64,000 nt of DNA from Symsagittifera roscoffensis (taxonomy: Eukaryota > Xenacoelomorpha > Acoela > Convolutidae), in assembly GCF_963678635.1 (NCBI RefSeq), contig NC_087069.1, positions 21,302,660 through 21,366,659 on the forward strand, written 5' to 3'. This document shows, in pieces, positions 32,151 through 44,415 of this stretch. Below the pieces are notes generated by a model that was not told the origin of the DNA, did not search any database, and saw only the letters and a list, made by a program, of their open reading frames with translations. Both the position numbers and the translations under genes were made by a program. Within the stretch, counting starts at the first letter, position 1; each line of letters opens with the position of its first letter.

Positions 32151-32459
32151 TTCAGTTGGGGCAGCTGTTGAATTAAAATTCGGTTATACTAAATTTCAGA
32201 CAAATTTCAAAAATTCGAACTTAAAAATGAAACGCAAATTACAAAAATTACTTGAACGACATTCAAGCATTAGCAGCGGCGACGAAGTTGAACAAATTAA
32301 TCAGAATATGCAAGCATTTACCACAAAAGTCAGGCGCACTAAAAGTAACACCATCATATCATTTCCATCGGTTTATCCCGGTGAAAGTATAATGTAAATA
32401 ATTCCTCGGAACTGTAAAAAACAAACTGCCCTTCCTGATCTATTCAACCTTCGCTTCGT

Positions 32460-33345
32460 TGAATCTCAGTATCCCAGAGCCTCAATTACAAGCCATCATT
32501 GAAACGATTAAATGCAAAGACCCAGAATTACACGCTAAAATTACAGCAATGAGCAAATATTACGCTCAATACACTCAGGACTTTCATGTTAGAGACATAT
32601 CCCTGTGGATGGACGACAAACTCGTAATCCCGAACAATCTACACGGCGGTAAGCACTCGACTGCACTACTATCGCCACGGGAAATCTAATATGTACGACG
32701 CGGCAAAAGACAACTGGTACCCTTACATATATCGCAGCTTAGCGTCAATCGCAGAAAATTGCCGAGTGCACATTAATCGGTAAGAATTTGAAACACATGT
32801 CCTAAAGGGGATCTAGGGAAAATCGCTGAACCCAAAGGACCGAACGAGTCTGGAGGACCAATCAACTACTTAAATGAAACTAAGAAGTATGTTCTGATGG
32901 CGGTGGACTATTTTTCTAGATGGCCGTCGGCGATGGTGTGCAACTCAAATAGGTCGGATAAAATTTTATATTTCTAACAAATGTATATCGCGGCGCAATG
33001 GTGTTGCGCGACAAATTCGGTTGGACCAAGGAACAAAATTCATGTCCAAAGACGTAAGGAGTTTCTGTCATCAAGAAGGAATCGAAGTAGTAGTCTCGCC
33101 AGTTAAGTCATAGAGCAACAATATGCCTCAAACGAACCATCGGCAGCCTCAAGAATTCAGTACTCACGTATGCGCGAGAATACAAATCGGAACCCTTGGA
33201 GCGAATGCTCGAGAGGGCCCTCGGCGCCTTAAGATTTTTCAAAACGCCACGCTAAAGCTAATACCATTTGAAGCTCATACCGGGAGGGAAGCTAATACTG
33301 TTCTCAGCAATCTGACTAAAAAGACGTCTTTAATGAACTTAAACT
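32460..33345 (+). pseudogene. Integrase remnant
   Basis: Fragments in different frames: HHCC-side text (LVIPNNLHGGKHSTALLSP), VDYFSRWPSAMV near the first Asp, RLDQGTKF near the second Asp, and a post-catalytic FEAHTGREANT. Frames are broken by several stops. Confidence 0.78.
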
Positions 33346-34551
33346 AGAAAAAGTAATACGCTCAAAATCTGCTTGTTTAGATCAACGAGACCCAGCGCCC
33401 AATTGATGCCGCATCCGGCGGAGACAAACTGGGGAGTTTGATCTGATACCGCTTATAATGTAAAGAATAGACGGCACCCATTGCGACTAACGGACGAACA
33501 AATATTGAACCATGAGGTGGAGCCAGAAATCGGCCGAAGCGCAGAATCACCGGCGGCAACAGCGCCACCAAAAATTGTTATGCAGCGGACGGGGGACAAA
33601 AATCTCAACAGGTTCAGAGCATTAACATCCAAAATCGTAAATGAAACCGAACATACTATTAAAATGAGCAACGGTGCTGTTCTAATAAACTCGGGAGTGG
33701 CGTTCAGGAAGATTACGACCCCTAAGAAGTGAGCACCAAGATCCGTTCGAGCCCCGCCGATACCACAGGAGGTCAAACGTGAAATGATGACCACTCAGCC
33801 ATCTAGTTCCAGAGGCACACAATCTAGTTCCAAAGGCACACTAGCGAAACGAAGGCGAAACACGGAGGGCGATGACTACTCAGATTCGGATGAAGACGAT
33901 GACCTGCCACTGACGGCGAAACGCATGCTTGTTCGAGCAGCACCAGCATTGGAGGCAAATAAAAACAACCACTGGAACGCAGGGAGCGTTAGAGAAAAGG
34001 TCTACGGCCGAGTTGGTGGAGCAAACCACGACGAGCGCAAAACGCCCGATGGGGACGACGATCCGACCGAGGGACTAAGAAACGGCGACGGCGTACACGA
34101 TTGCGCGAGAAACGGAGATTGGGAAGAACCGGCAAGGCGACGACATAGAACCTGTGGCAGCGGCGAAACCGGATATTCCACTGGCGGGAACCAAGAAACG
34201 AGTGCGGAAACAACGGCTTGTTTCATACTCTAGCCAAGAGTCGGCGAGTTCGCAGGACGAAACGACTTCAAAACGTTCAGGGAGAAAGCGTACGGCTGTT
34301 ACCAAAAAGGGAGCTGTAATTGTTGACCATATTCGAAAAACAGACGGAGCAGAAAAGTAGAGAAAAATCAAGATATTAGAGAAGAAAAAACTCCTTATGT
34401 AGTGGTCAAAAACTCAACATTTCGGTTACACATTCCAGTTATATTTAGTCGATATGAAAACCTAAAACTCTAGCTAAAACTTTGTCCTTAAGTCTACATT
34501 TCATCAAGTACTTTAAATTTCATAACTTTCATTCTCTCGCAAGAAGGGGGA
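33346..34551 (+). pseudogene. Post-integrase region of the second element
   Basis: Frames with charged, Ser/Lys/Arg-rich content (for example SDSDEDDDLPLTAKR near 33890) follow the integrase and could be a C-terminal extension. No known domain. Ends at the polypurine tract. Confidence 0.5.
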
Positions 34552-34765
34552 TGTTATAGTGATTTAATTAGTTCACAGTCCATTTTAGTTCTACCTTATT
34601 TATGAAACCTATTTAATGTATCTGTCTGGCGCTAACTGGTATTTAACCTTCGGAGTTATCTGTCACCTTTGGTTGACCTCTATTTCATAGTCTCCGACTA
34701 ACTTTCTGAATTACAGTTTATATCTTCCGTTCTTAATTTACACTATCGAAATCTCTTTCTCGACA
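34552..34765 (+). repeat. 3' LTR
   Basis: Second copy of the 215 bp LTR, TGTTATAG..TCGACA, preceded by the polypurine tract. Confidence 0.92.
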
Positions 34766-35140
34766 TACCAGGCAAATCTTTTGGCATATAATGCAAAAAC
34801 TGCGTCTTTTAGCAGATAAATGCAATACAATGAAGCATAATTGATTGAAAGACGACGCTAAGATGCGTTGTCTGCTGTGAGCTTAACTAGTGAAGTCAAC
34901 TAGCAAAACAGGAATCACCGCTAGTCATCAAAACTCAATCAACTTCAAAAACAAAACAGTTTAAATTAACCGAAAAACCAATGCTATGCTATTACCAATG
35001 CCAAAATGCTATGCAGCGAAAACGCCACCGAAAAAAAGCAATCATTTACGCGGGTTGAGGTGGACTTGTTGTATAACACTACGCACTCAAGCTCGTTTAT
35101 GCAAAAAGCAAAACATTACTCTTTGAAAAATTTTGGAAAT
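34766..35140. other. Flank of the LTR element, nothing recognised
   Basis: No gene or clear repeat. No copy of the sequence left of the 5' LTR, so a target duplication could not be shown. Confidence 0.5.
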
Positions 35141-35220
35141 ACTATATTAAGAGCTCAAGCAACAACCAAAATCTAGAGCAGGAAAACAAGGTTACCAAAA
35201 ATTCATTTTTCGTTTTTCAG

Positions 35221-35324
35221 CAAACACGTACAAAACCAGCAAACAAGTCGGAAAGAAGAAATTTATGGTCAAAGGCGCATGCTTTGATGCTACCGACTGT
35301 TTTGACTTCATTGACATTTTAAAG
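35221..35324 (+). pseudogene. Exon-like fragment, unit 1 copy
   Basis: A strong acceptor (TTCGTTTTTCAG) precedes an open stretch containing MVKGACFDATDCFDFIDILK and a GTAGTC donor-like sequence. The copy in unit 2 has a 4 bp shorter 5' part, giving another frame. I do not recognise the protein. Confidence 0.3.
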
Positions 35325-35414
35325 GTAGTCATAATCGTTTTCCAACGAAAATGGATTATCGTACATATAGAAATCGGCAATTCAAAGAACATAGATTGTT
35401 AGAGTAATAAGACT

Positions 35415-35700
35415 TTTATTAAGAGCCCCCTTGTAGAAGAAGAAGAAGAACTTATTTCTCCATACAGTTGATAATACAAGCATATTTTTTAAGAGCCCCC
35501 TTGTAGAAGAAGAAGAAGAATTTATTTCTCCATATAGTTGATAATACAAGCATCAATTTATTGAAATTATTAAATCAACAAAATGGAGGGGATAGACAAA
35601 AGGCGCAGTATGTGCCTACTTGACGTCTACCCGTTGAACAAATTATGATTGCAACTAAGTAATAAAGATAAATTTATATTCGAATAAAAATAGGATTGTG
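35415..35700 (-). repeat. LINE-like 3' end with doubled tail
   Basis: On the minus strand a segment ends ATGGAGAAATAAATTC then (TTC)n and CTACAAGGGGGCTC. The last 67 bp are present twice in a row (35421-35490, 35491-35560). A microsatellite tail of this kind is typical of some non-LTR retrotransposons. No ORF. Confidence 0.55.
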
Positions 35701-35809
35701 GGGGAAAAACTTATTTTTCCCTAAACTTAAGCCCTCATTAAGGAATAGTTATTACATCTAGACCTGTCATTTCGGCCAATTCTTATTCCAGCTGACGAAC
35801 TAAGAATAT

Positions 35810-35990
35810 GAGAAAAAATATTTTTAAAAAAATCTAAGTTTTTTCATTTTCTTTAAAAAATTCCTAAAAAATGCGATTTCTCGAAAACTACAAGGATTTG
35901 GAGGGTCATATTTTCAGCATAGAATCGCAACCCTAAAATGGTTGTTTGAAAGCATTTAGCCAGCGGGTACCATTTTTTAAAAAAATTCAA
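35810..35990. repeat. Solitary satellite monomer
   Basis: TCTCGAAAACTACAAGGATT, then GTCATATTTTCAGCATAG and AATCGCAACCCT correspond to the monomer of the array at 53540-55720. The second half is diverged. Confidence 0.7.
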
Positions 35991-36687
35991 AGAAATATGT
36001 TTTGCACCAACTCGTAATTGCCACAAATGAAATTAGCTTTAAAACTTATGGACGAATGTGTATTCTTCATTTTTTGACATCAATCCAATATTTTCAGGTA
36101 AGAGCTTGATTATACTCATAAAATTCAATAACCTTGAACCCCTATTAGTAAAAGAACATGATTTTACCTTATTCTTACAGAATGGTGGAACAAATGTTCG
36201 ACCTTCTGAAATTCGCGTATTATAGGCAAAATTTTTTAAAGTAAACAAAGAAATGAGAAAACAAGTTGGATGTTTTGATTTAGTGATCGTAAACAAAACT
36301 TCATCAAATCGTACACATATAGCTAATGAACTGTTAGTATTTTATTATCAGAAAAGAATTTAGTAATGGTATCAAATTTCCTTGTCTCATCCAAATCGGC
36401 CACGGCCGCTTTAAAAACTGGTAATAGTGTGCAGCTTGATAAACCTCGAGAAACTTCACTGATTCTAAACCATTTGCATTCGCTCAAGAACTTAATATGC
36501 CCTATAGAAGATCTTTATCCCCAAATTAAAAACAAGGCCAAAAAGAGTCAACTAAATAAATTATTCATCTAAACTGTATTAGATACAACGACAGCGACTG
36601 AAGATTGAAACTGCACCCATTATAAAGCACCCATTTATTTGATGAATTCGAAAGACGAAAATAAAACTACTCAAATTAAAAAATATT
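35991..36687. other. 3' flank of B-box gene 3
   Basis: From about 36390 it matches 45540-45832 of unit 2. AATAAA (minus) at 36639-36634, 49 nt past the stop, is the likely poly(A) signal. Confidence 0.6.
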
Positions 36688-38388
36688 TTAAATGCTCCTT
36701 CCAGGCAAAGGCGGATTAATCAATATTCCGTCAAGTGGTCTATCAATCAGAAACAAATTGTTTGATTCATTGAGTTCGTCAATAATCGGTTTCAGAACAA
36801 AACTATGACCGTCTAGACGAAAACTGGGAACACTCCAATCAACTCTTGTCAATAAATTCCACGCTTCCCTGACACGATTTTTGTTAGAATCGTTTCGAAC
36901 ATACACTGAAGACGCTTTTGACTGAATCGACCAAGTGATCATGATTTGACGACTAGGAAATACGTTTATGGAAGAAATACAGTCAATTACCTCAGAATGA
37001 GCATGTTTGAATCGATAAAAATCAGCATCCGCATCTGGTGCTTTGGATATAATTGTCTGGCTATCTTGGTCATAGTAACAAATAAAATTTGAATCAGTCA
37101 CCGATTTGTTCTGCGGTTTTTTTGTACAATTATAATCCTTCAAAATAATTAGCTGAGACTTACCATTGATTTGACAGATTCGCTTGTAAATAGGATCCCA
37201 ACAAAGCCACTCAACCTGATTGTATCTCAGATACAAAATGTATGGTCCCAGAATATCACATTTAGCCGAAGGAAAATCTAGATATCGCATTTCGGTGTCA
37301 CTTAAAGCAATACAAAAAGCTCCTTTGCTGCCAAACTTAGTAAAAACAATAATTAGGCTATCGTTAATAAGAAATATATTATCGATTGTCACGAGTCCGA
37401 CATTCGCTGACATAATGAACTTTGTACTATTCTTGCCACTGAAATCAATTCTGCGAACTGTTACTATTTCGCCATTCTGCTCAATTTCGAAGCAATAATC
37501 GTAGTAGACTCCGACATAAAACTTTTTTGATACTACATTTGAAAAATTTGAACCAAGGTTAGCTTGATTAGACTCCCGTTTGTTTTTAAATTGCTCGGCA
37601 TTAGCGCATGGCAAATCTATTAAACTCTTTATTTCATTGATTAGATTGTGATTTAGATCTTGCAAGCTATCATGCGCTTTGAATTTGTTCTCAGTGATTT
37701 GAAAATCATTAACTATCTTATGTGTGATAGTCAGGGCATCAATTTTGGACTTGACTTCTGAAAAAGACGCAACCATGGCTCCATTTGACTGACTAAGCGA
37801 ATTTCTTAAGTCAGCTTGAATCTTTCCGATGGTTATTACGTGTTCTTGTGTCCGACTTTCAGACTTTTGAAATTCATTCATTGGACTTCGAATTTCTTCA
37901 GTCATACTTTTTTTTACTTTGTCCAGTAAAACTTTCTGAATAAGACCATCGGCATCAATTTTATGCGTGCTTACTACAGCTGAAACATACTCGTTTTTCT
38001 TCAAAGCTTCCTTTTCTATTTTCTCACACTCTGAAAGCATTTCGAATATTTTTCCACGAACTTCAACTGCTTTTTCATTCAGAGACACGGAATCATGTTT
38101 GCGATGTTTTCCGAGACATTTTGCGCAGAACATTTCCTCACAAGTTGTGCAGTAATCTAAGCTGAGCTGTTTGTGTTCAGTGCAAACAACTGGTTCCAAA
38201 CTCCTATGATCGACTACTGCATGCCCTTTTCTAACATGGGTAATAATACACAGCTCGCACAAGTATTGAACGGTTGCTTCAACAGTTTCCTTCTGAGCAT
38301 GACATTGAGTGCACTTGTAGAACGCTTCTAAATCGCCTGAGATTTCACAGCTAGCACAAAGTTTATAAAGAGGATCAGCGGCAGCCAT
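36688..38388 (-). CDS. RING-less B-box (TRIM-like) protein 3, 566 aa
   Basis: Intact single-exon frame. Residues 11-56 hold an atypical zinc module (C11, C14, C26, C29, C44, C47, H51, H56). Residues 69-98 are a textbook B-box 2, C-x2-H-x7-C-x2-C-x4-C-x2-C-x3-H-x2-H. Residues 105-230 are helical with heptad-like content. From about 290 comes the family-specific domain (KKFYVGVYYDYCFEIEQ, VEWLCWDPIYKRICQ, ITWSIQSKASSVYVR), then the tail (DWSVPSFRLDGHSFVLKP). The WD-like strand pattern suggests a beta-rich fold but no NHL or SPRY signature is seen. Likely cytoplasmic and oligomeric by analogy with TRIM proteins; the partner is unknown. An acceptor (TTTTTTCTTCAG) sits about 40 nt before the ATG. 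Confidence 0.93.
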   Translation of the reverse strand: MAAADPLYKLCASCEISGDLEAFYKCTQCHAQKETVEATVQYLCELCIITHVRKGHAVVDHRSLEPVVCTEHKQLSLDYCTTCEEMFCAKCLGKHRKHDSVSLNEKAVEVRGKIFEMLSECEKIEKEALKKNEYVSAVVSTHKIDADGLIQKVLLDKVKKSMTEEIRSPMNEFQKSESRTQEHVITIGKIQADLRNSLSQSNGAMVASFSEVKSKIDALTITHKIVNDFQITENKFKAHDSLQDLNHNLINEIKSLIDLPCANAEQFKNKRESNQANLGSNFSNVVSKKFYVGVYYDYCFEIEQNGEIVTVRRIDFSGKNSTKFIMSANVGLVTIDNIFLINDSLIIVFTKFGSKGAFCIALSDTEMRYLDFPSAKCDILGPYILYLRYNQVEWLCWDPIYKRICQINGKSQLIILKDYNCTKKPQNKSVTDSNFICYYDQDSQTIISKAPDADADFYRFKHAHSEVIDCISSINVFPSRQIMITWSIQSKASSVYVRNDSNKNRVREAWNLLTRVDWSVPSFRLDGHSFVLKPIIDELNESNNLFLIDRPLDGILINPPLPGRSI

Positions 38389-39962
38389 TTTAATACCATG
38401 GGCAGAAATTTGTCTGAAGAAAAAACGAAACTTTTTTCAAAAAATAAATTTTCTCTTCATTAACTCTTATCGCTCCTCTGAAGCACATTACCAAAAACTT
38501 CATGAGTTATCATGAATTTTTTGAAAACAAAGAAGTATATTATTCTGGAAAAATGCATCGAAAATTTGGAAATATAGATCTAGATAAATAGAAAATTACG
38601 ACTGAACAAGCTCAAACTTATTGGTTAATTTCGTACGCCTCTCTGTTGAACCTAATTTCTGTGGAAGAGCATACTTTGTAAGCAAACACGCATATATCGT
38701 ACGATCCTCTCCATTGCGTGATGGAACAAAAGTCTAGAAACAATTTACCTGGTTCTTTTAGTTTATACCCCCCCCCCCCAAATTGCTAAATAAATGATAA
38801 AGAAAACTTAATTGCAAACCAGAGGCCTAGCTTAAGCTGGAGGTACCTGTTTGATTAATTTTGAATATCAAGCAAAAAATGATGCGTAATTTTCAATAGT
38901 TGGGCTTTTTTTTCAAAGTCCATAGCCGTTTCCCTCACAAAATACAGGAATAGCCGCTTTAGCAGAAACGATCCCCATATTTTTTTCTTTCAACTGAAAT
39001 CTTCGTTTGACTCATCTCAGAATTCGCAGCGTCATTTTAGAGAAAACGGACATTGTCCAGTAAACTGTTCAGAAGTCGCTGGGAATTGAAACTTCCCAAG
39101 ACCAAAGAGAGTGCTATAAGGTAAAGAGAGGATGGAGCAATATGTAGGCAAACAGGAGAAGCGCTGATTCTTCTACTGGCACCCCTTTGGTAAAAATCTG
39201 CAGGGTTGTTTTTGACTAAAAGGAAAAAAAGAAAAGCGAAACTTTTTCTCAGCGTCACAAAAAAAAACAAATCCAATTCCATAATCTTTTTAAATTCATT
39301 TTAGGGAATACACAGTACATCTTCAAACAGGAATGAAACAATGTTGTTCAGGAGAAGCGACCGAAGCTTTACATCACTTCCAACAACTTACAAAGTAAGC
39401 ATTCCAAGCTAGTAGACATAAAATGAAACAAAAGCACACAACAAAACATACAAAAAAACAACAAAAACACTTGTCGAAAATGATTAATTTGAGTAAAACA
39501 AGCTCAGCAATAAGCCAAGAAAATTTCAGTAGTTATCCGTTGAGCCTTTAAACAAAATTATTGTCATAAGACCTTGAGCTATAAAGTTCTGATATTCCAA
39601 AGCTTTACACCTCAACCCCCAATGGAAATGCAGAATTACGGCTAATTTTCAATAAAACGGTACGAAATTTGATCACTAAGCTAACAAAACATACGCCGAA
39701 ACTAAGTAGCTTAAAAGGGAATTTATACAAACTATACAAATTGAACCATGTAGATATAAACCATGTAGCTTTTGATAAAAAGGAAAATTGTACAAACTCA
39801 GGGGTTAGTGGATATACATATTACTGGAATAAATCAAAAACACTTTCAGTCATATTTTTCAAAAAATATCTCCCTAGACGCTATATTGAGTTCAAGTTGA
39901 CATATTTTGCACATAGCAAAGAATTAAACAGACCAAATTGCATGCCTCAATTCAATTTGGAA
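38389..39962. repeat. Spacer of unit 1
   Basis: Over 95 percent like 47537-49114 by eye. Includes a C12 tract (38768-38779; C11 in unit 2). A 133-codon plus frame (39669-40070) is kept in both units but runs into R-type repeat DNA, so it is not called as a gene. Confidence 0.88.
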
Positions 39963-42205
39963 AGATTTTTTAAACGGATTAAATCTTTCAACTCCCGTAA
40001 CTTTACGAAAATGACCACAGGTGAAATATCTCTTAAATTTGAGCTCAGCACACTAATACGTGTCGAATGATAAACAAAACTCCGTCAAAAATTGCTAGTT
40101 TAAAAGTCGAATTTTGTCCGGAGAAGAAATTCATCCGAGCACAAACATTCCGTCACTTTCTTCGAAACTCGGAACAATAAAACTTGTTATCCGTTCTCTA
40201 TGGTCGGCTCAAACTCGACGCCTTTTATTGGTGTAGTTGACAAAACTTGCTCAAGAAAGCCATTTTCCACGTAAATTAGCTCTAAGGTGAAATATTTTGG
40301 CAGAAATTTCAAAATATTGCTGTTATATAGCCGTATTTTGCCTTCCTTCAAACAAAGAAATGAAAACAACATAAAAAATTAAAAGACAAACCGCAAATAA
40401 TCAAAATCAAGCGAGAACAAAATTTCGGACTCATTTTGGAAAAAAAAACATCACGACCTATACACCTAGATAAGCGTCTAGACTACATTCATCGACTCTT
40501 AAAAGTCTGTCAAACAGTCTAATTTTGTTTGACCACCAAATATCATACGATGAACACAATATTATTAAAAAAACGAATGTCAAGTATACCTGAAAAGTAC
40601 TTTAAAACTGCTTAATCAGAAAAACTTAGACAGAGATGACCAGATATATTAAGTTTGCCAAAAACTATGTGATGATGATGGGATTTTTCCTGATTTGGGG
40701 CGTTTTGTATAAAACCAAAACTACTACCATTTTTTAGGTCGAGCAAATTAATTTTCCGAGATAGTTTTCTGTTTTTCTGCCATGAAAACGGCAAAAAAGC
40801 CGTTATCGTTTTCAATTCAGAAAGTTTTGTTCAAAAAATCCTCCTCAAAATTATTAAATTTTGGCACCGAAGGATTGAACTTTTTTGAACTGCGAGGTGG
40901 CCACAACATCAAAAACATTCAACGTAAGGGTCATTTTCCATTTTAAAATTCTATCTTAGACTGTTCGTCAAACTACGAAAAAGGGTGAAATAAACTGAAC
41001 AATTCACACAATGAATTTCAAACACTACAAATTTAGAAAAAATTCCAGACTGAACAAAAGAGTAAGACATGACAAAATGATACAAACTGCCATAAATTTC
41101 ATATTTTTCGAAAATACGTCCCATTCATCAACACACATGTAACAACAATTCTCATTTGACAAAATCAACAACGCGGAAGAGTTATTTCCAGAAAATCGGA
41201 GAATCGATCGTTTTTATATGTTTGTATTCAGTGAGAAATTTTAAACGATATGTAAATACAAAGCTCCACTCAATGCATTTTTATGATTACGAACAAAATG
41301 AAAAACCTGAATTTTTTTTTGAAAATTGTTTAACATTTTTGTTGAAATATCAAAACTCAATTTTACCATAAGAAAATCAGACTTTGTAGTTCTTATTATA
41401 GTTAGTTCGACTTTGTTCTGACTGACCTCTGTCGACCAAGTTTGTGACAAAAAAGTCAGCATCGCCCCTTCCCCACGTCGATACCGCTTCCTGTCCAACC
41501 CAAGACCCAAGGATCTTTTACTTGGTATTGTTTAACGAAATTCGTTTTGCCGACAACCCTTGCATCTTCCAGCAGGGTCTTCAGAGCCTGCAAATATTAA
41601 TTTTTGGTCACTTTATGAAAAACTGCGCGAATGCACCATTTTAGCGCTTTTTTTTAAAAAAAAAAACATTTTAAAAAAACCGCCGTCGAGCAAAATTTTA
41701 AATCCGCTCGCGACATAACATTGAGTTCTCAAGGAACAATGATTAAACTGTAGTTCGCATCTACTACGGCTACCATGCTTTGTATACACCACGTGACGAG
41801 AGATTTTAAGCAGCACTCGCTGTGATTTAACACAGCGACGAAGCTTCGTTTCGCAAACACTAGCGAAAACACGACAAAAGCAGCTCTATAGAGTGCAATA
41901 AGTAAAGTTAGAAATAAGCCTCGAATCAAATTCGAATCAAATTCGTCTAGGTCTCGAATTCGAATATGCGACCTAGATAGTATGAGTCTCTCAGCCACGA
42001 AAACTTAATAGGTATCAAACACCAGCCACAAATAAAGCAGAGAACAGATGCTATGCAATTTCCAATGCTACAGTGAAATTTCCAAATAAGTGAACACATT
42101 AATGAACACTTTTATTTGCGAGTTAGCTTAGAAAAAAATTTCGCAATAATACACTACGCTGATCGCTAGTGTAATGAAGATTTCATGTTAAAGCACGTCG
42201 AAGAT
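39963..42205. repeat. 2.2 kb repeat, copy 1
   Basis: Begins TTTTTTAAACGGATTAAATC. The first 150 bp is R-family sequence (ACCACAGGTGAAATATCTC..CGTCAAAAATTGCTAGTTT). Ends with a SINE (41829-42170). Confidence 0.92.
41829..42170 (-). repeat. tRNA-derived SINE in 2.2 kb repeat, copy 1
   Basis: Plus strand: ACGAAGCTTCGTTTCGCAAA, GCAGCTCTATAGAGTGCAAT, then TCGAATTCGAATATGCGACC and GTATGAGTCTCTCAGCCACG. The minus strand reads as a decayed tRNA head with B-box TATTCGAATTC. Confidence 0.75.
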
Positions 42206-44415
42206 TTTTAAAACGGATTAAATCTTTCAACTCCCGCAACTTTACGAAAATGACCACAGGTGAAATATCTCCTAAATTTGAGCTCAGCACAACAATACGT
42301 GTCGAATGATAAACAAAACTCCGTCAAAAATTGCTAGTTTGAAAATCGAAATTTGTCCGGAGAAGAAATTCATCCCGAGCACAAACATTCCGTCACTTTC
42401 TTCGAAACTCGGAACAAAAAAACGTGTTATACGTTCTCTATAGTCGGCTCAAACTCGACGCCTTTTATTGCTGTAGTTGACAAAACTTGCTCAAGACTCC
42501 ACGTAAATTAGCTCTAAGGTGAAATATTTTGGCAGAAATTTCAAAATATTGCTGTTATATAGCCGTATTTTGCCTTCCTTCAAACAAAGAAATGAAAACA
42601 ACATAAAAAATTAAAAGACAAACCGCGAACAATCAAAATCAAGCGAGAACAAAATTTCGGACTCATTTTGGAAAAAAAAACATCACGACCTATACACCTA
42701 GATAAGCGTCTAGACTACATTCATCGACTCTTAAAAGTCTGTCAAACAGTCTTATTTTGTTTGACCACCAAATATCATACGATGAACACAATATTTTAAA
42801 AAAAACGAATGTCAAGTATACCTGAAAAGTACTCTAAAACTGCTTAATCAGAAAAACTTAGACAGAGATGACCAGATATATTAAGTTTGCCAAAAACTAT
42901 GTGATGATGATGGGATTTTTCCTGATTTGGGGCGTTTTGTATAAAACCAAAACTACTACCATTTTTTAGGTCGAGCAAATTAATTTTCCGAGATAGTTTT
43001 CTGTTTTTCTGCCATGAAAACGGCAAAAAAAGCCGTTATCGTTTTCAATTCAGAAAGTTTTGTTCAAAAAATCCTCCTCAAAATTATTAAATTTTGGCAC
43101 CGAAGGATTGAACTTTTTTGAATTGCGAGGTGGCCACAACTTCAAAAACATTCAAAATAAGGGTCATTTTTCATTTTAAAATTCTATCTTAGACTGTTCG
43201 TCAAACTACGAAAAAGGGTGAAATAAACTGAACAATTCACACCATGAATTTCAAACACTACAAATTTAGAAGAAATTCCAGACTGATCAAAAGAGTATGA
43301 CATGACAAAATGATACAAACTGCCATAAATTTCATATTTTTCGAAGATACGTCCCATTCATCAACACACATGTAATACAACAATTCTCATTCGACAAAAT
43401 CAACAATGCGGAAGAGTTATTTCCAGAAAATCGGAGAATCGATCGTTTTTATATGTTTGTATTCAGTGAAAAATTTTAAACGATATGTAAATACAAAGCT
43501 CCACTCAATGCATTTTTATGATTACGAACAAAATGAAAAACCTGAATTTTTTTTGAAAATTGTTTAACATTTTTGTTGAAATATCAAAACTCAATTTTAC
43601 TATAAGAAAATCAGATTTTGTAGTTCTTATTATAGTTAGTTCGACCTTGTTCTGACTGACCTCTGTCGCCCAAGTTTGTGACAAAAAAGTCATCATCGCC
43701 CCTTCCCCACGTCGATACCGCTTCCTGTCCAACCCAAGAACCAAGGATCTTTTACTTGGTATTCTTTAACGAAAATCGTTTTTGCCGACAACCCTTGCAT
43801 CTTCCAGCAGGGTCTTCAGTGCCTGCAAATTTTAATTTTTGGTCACTTTATGAAAAAGTGCGCGAATGCACAATTTTAGCGCTTCCTTTTTAAAAAAACC
43901 GCCGTCGAGCAAAATCTTAGATCCACTCGCGACATAACATTGAGTTCTCAAGGAACAATGATTAAACTGTAGTACGCATCTACTACGGCTACCATGCTTT
44001 GTATACACCACGTGACGAGAGATTTTAAACAGCACTCGCTGTGATTTAACACAGAGACGAAGCTTCGTTTCACAAACACTAGCGAAAACACGACAAAAGC
44101 AGCTCTATAGAGTGCAATAAGTAAAGTTAGAAACAAGCCTCGAATTAATCAAATTCGTCTAGGTCTCGAATTCGAATATGCGACCTAGACATTATGAGTC
44201 TCTCAGCCACGAAAAATTAATAGGTATCAAACACCAGCCACAAATAAAGCAGAGAACAGATGCTATGCAATTTCCAATGCTACAGTGAAATTTCCAAATA
44301 AGTGAACATTATTTGAACACTTTTATTTGCGAGTTAGCTTAGAAAAAAATTTCGCAATAATACACTACGCTGATCGCTAGTGTAATGAAGATTTCAAGTT
44401 AAAGCACGTCGAAGA
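42206..44415. repeat. 2.2 kb repeat, copy 2
   Basis: Tandem to copy 1. Carries a deletion near 42494 (AAGACTCCACG for AAGAAAGCCATTTTCCACG) shared with copy 3. Its SINE is at 44040-44380. Confidence 0.92.

Larger units (their letters stand above)
28921..34765 (+). mobile_element. Ty3/gypsy LTR retrotransposon, decayed, both LTRs present
   Basis: Two LTRs (28921-29135 and 34552-34765) flank remnants of gag, zinc knuckles, protease, RT, RNase H and integrase in Ty3/gypsy order. A polypurine tract AAGAAGGGGGA precedes the 3' LTR and TGGCGCAGC follows the 5' LTR. Related to the left element: both gags contain the pattern FW..P..WE.W near the start. No matching target-site duplication was found at the outer ends. 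Many stops and shifts; inactive. Confidence 0.93.

Noticed and set aside
28921-34765. BEL/Pao assignment for the second LTR element
   Set aside because: The TGTTATAG LTR start alone could fit other groups, but the integrase follows RNase H and the gag resembles the left Ty3/gypsy element.
39669-40070. 133-codon plus-strand frame, also kept at 48815-49216
   Set aside because: The second half runs into dispersed repeat R sequence, the composition is AT-driven, and the two units are so recently duplicated that shared openness says little.
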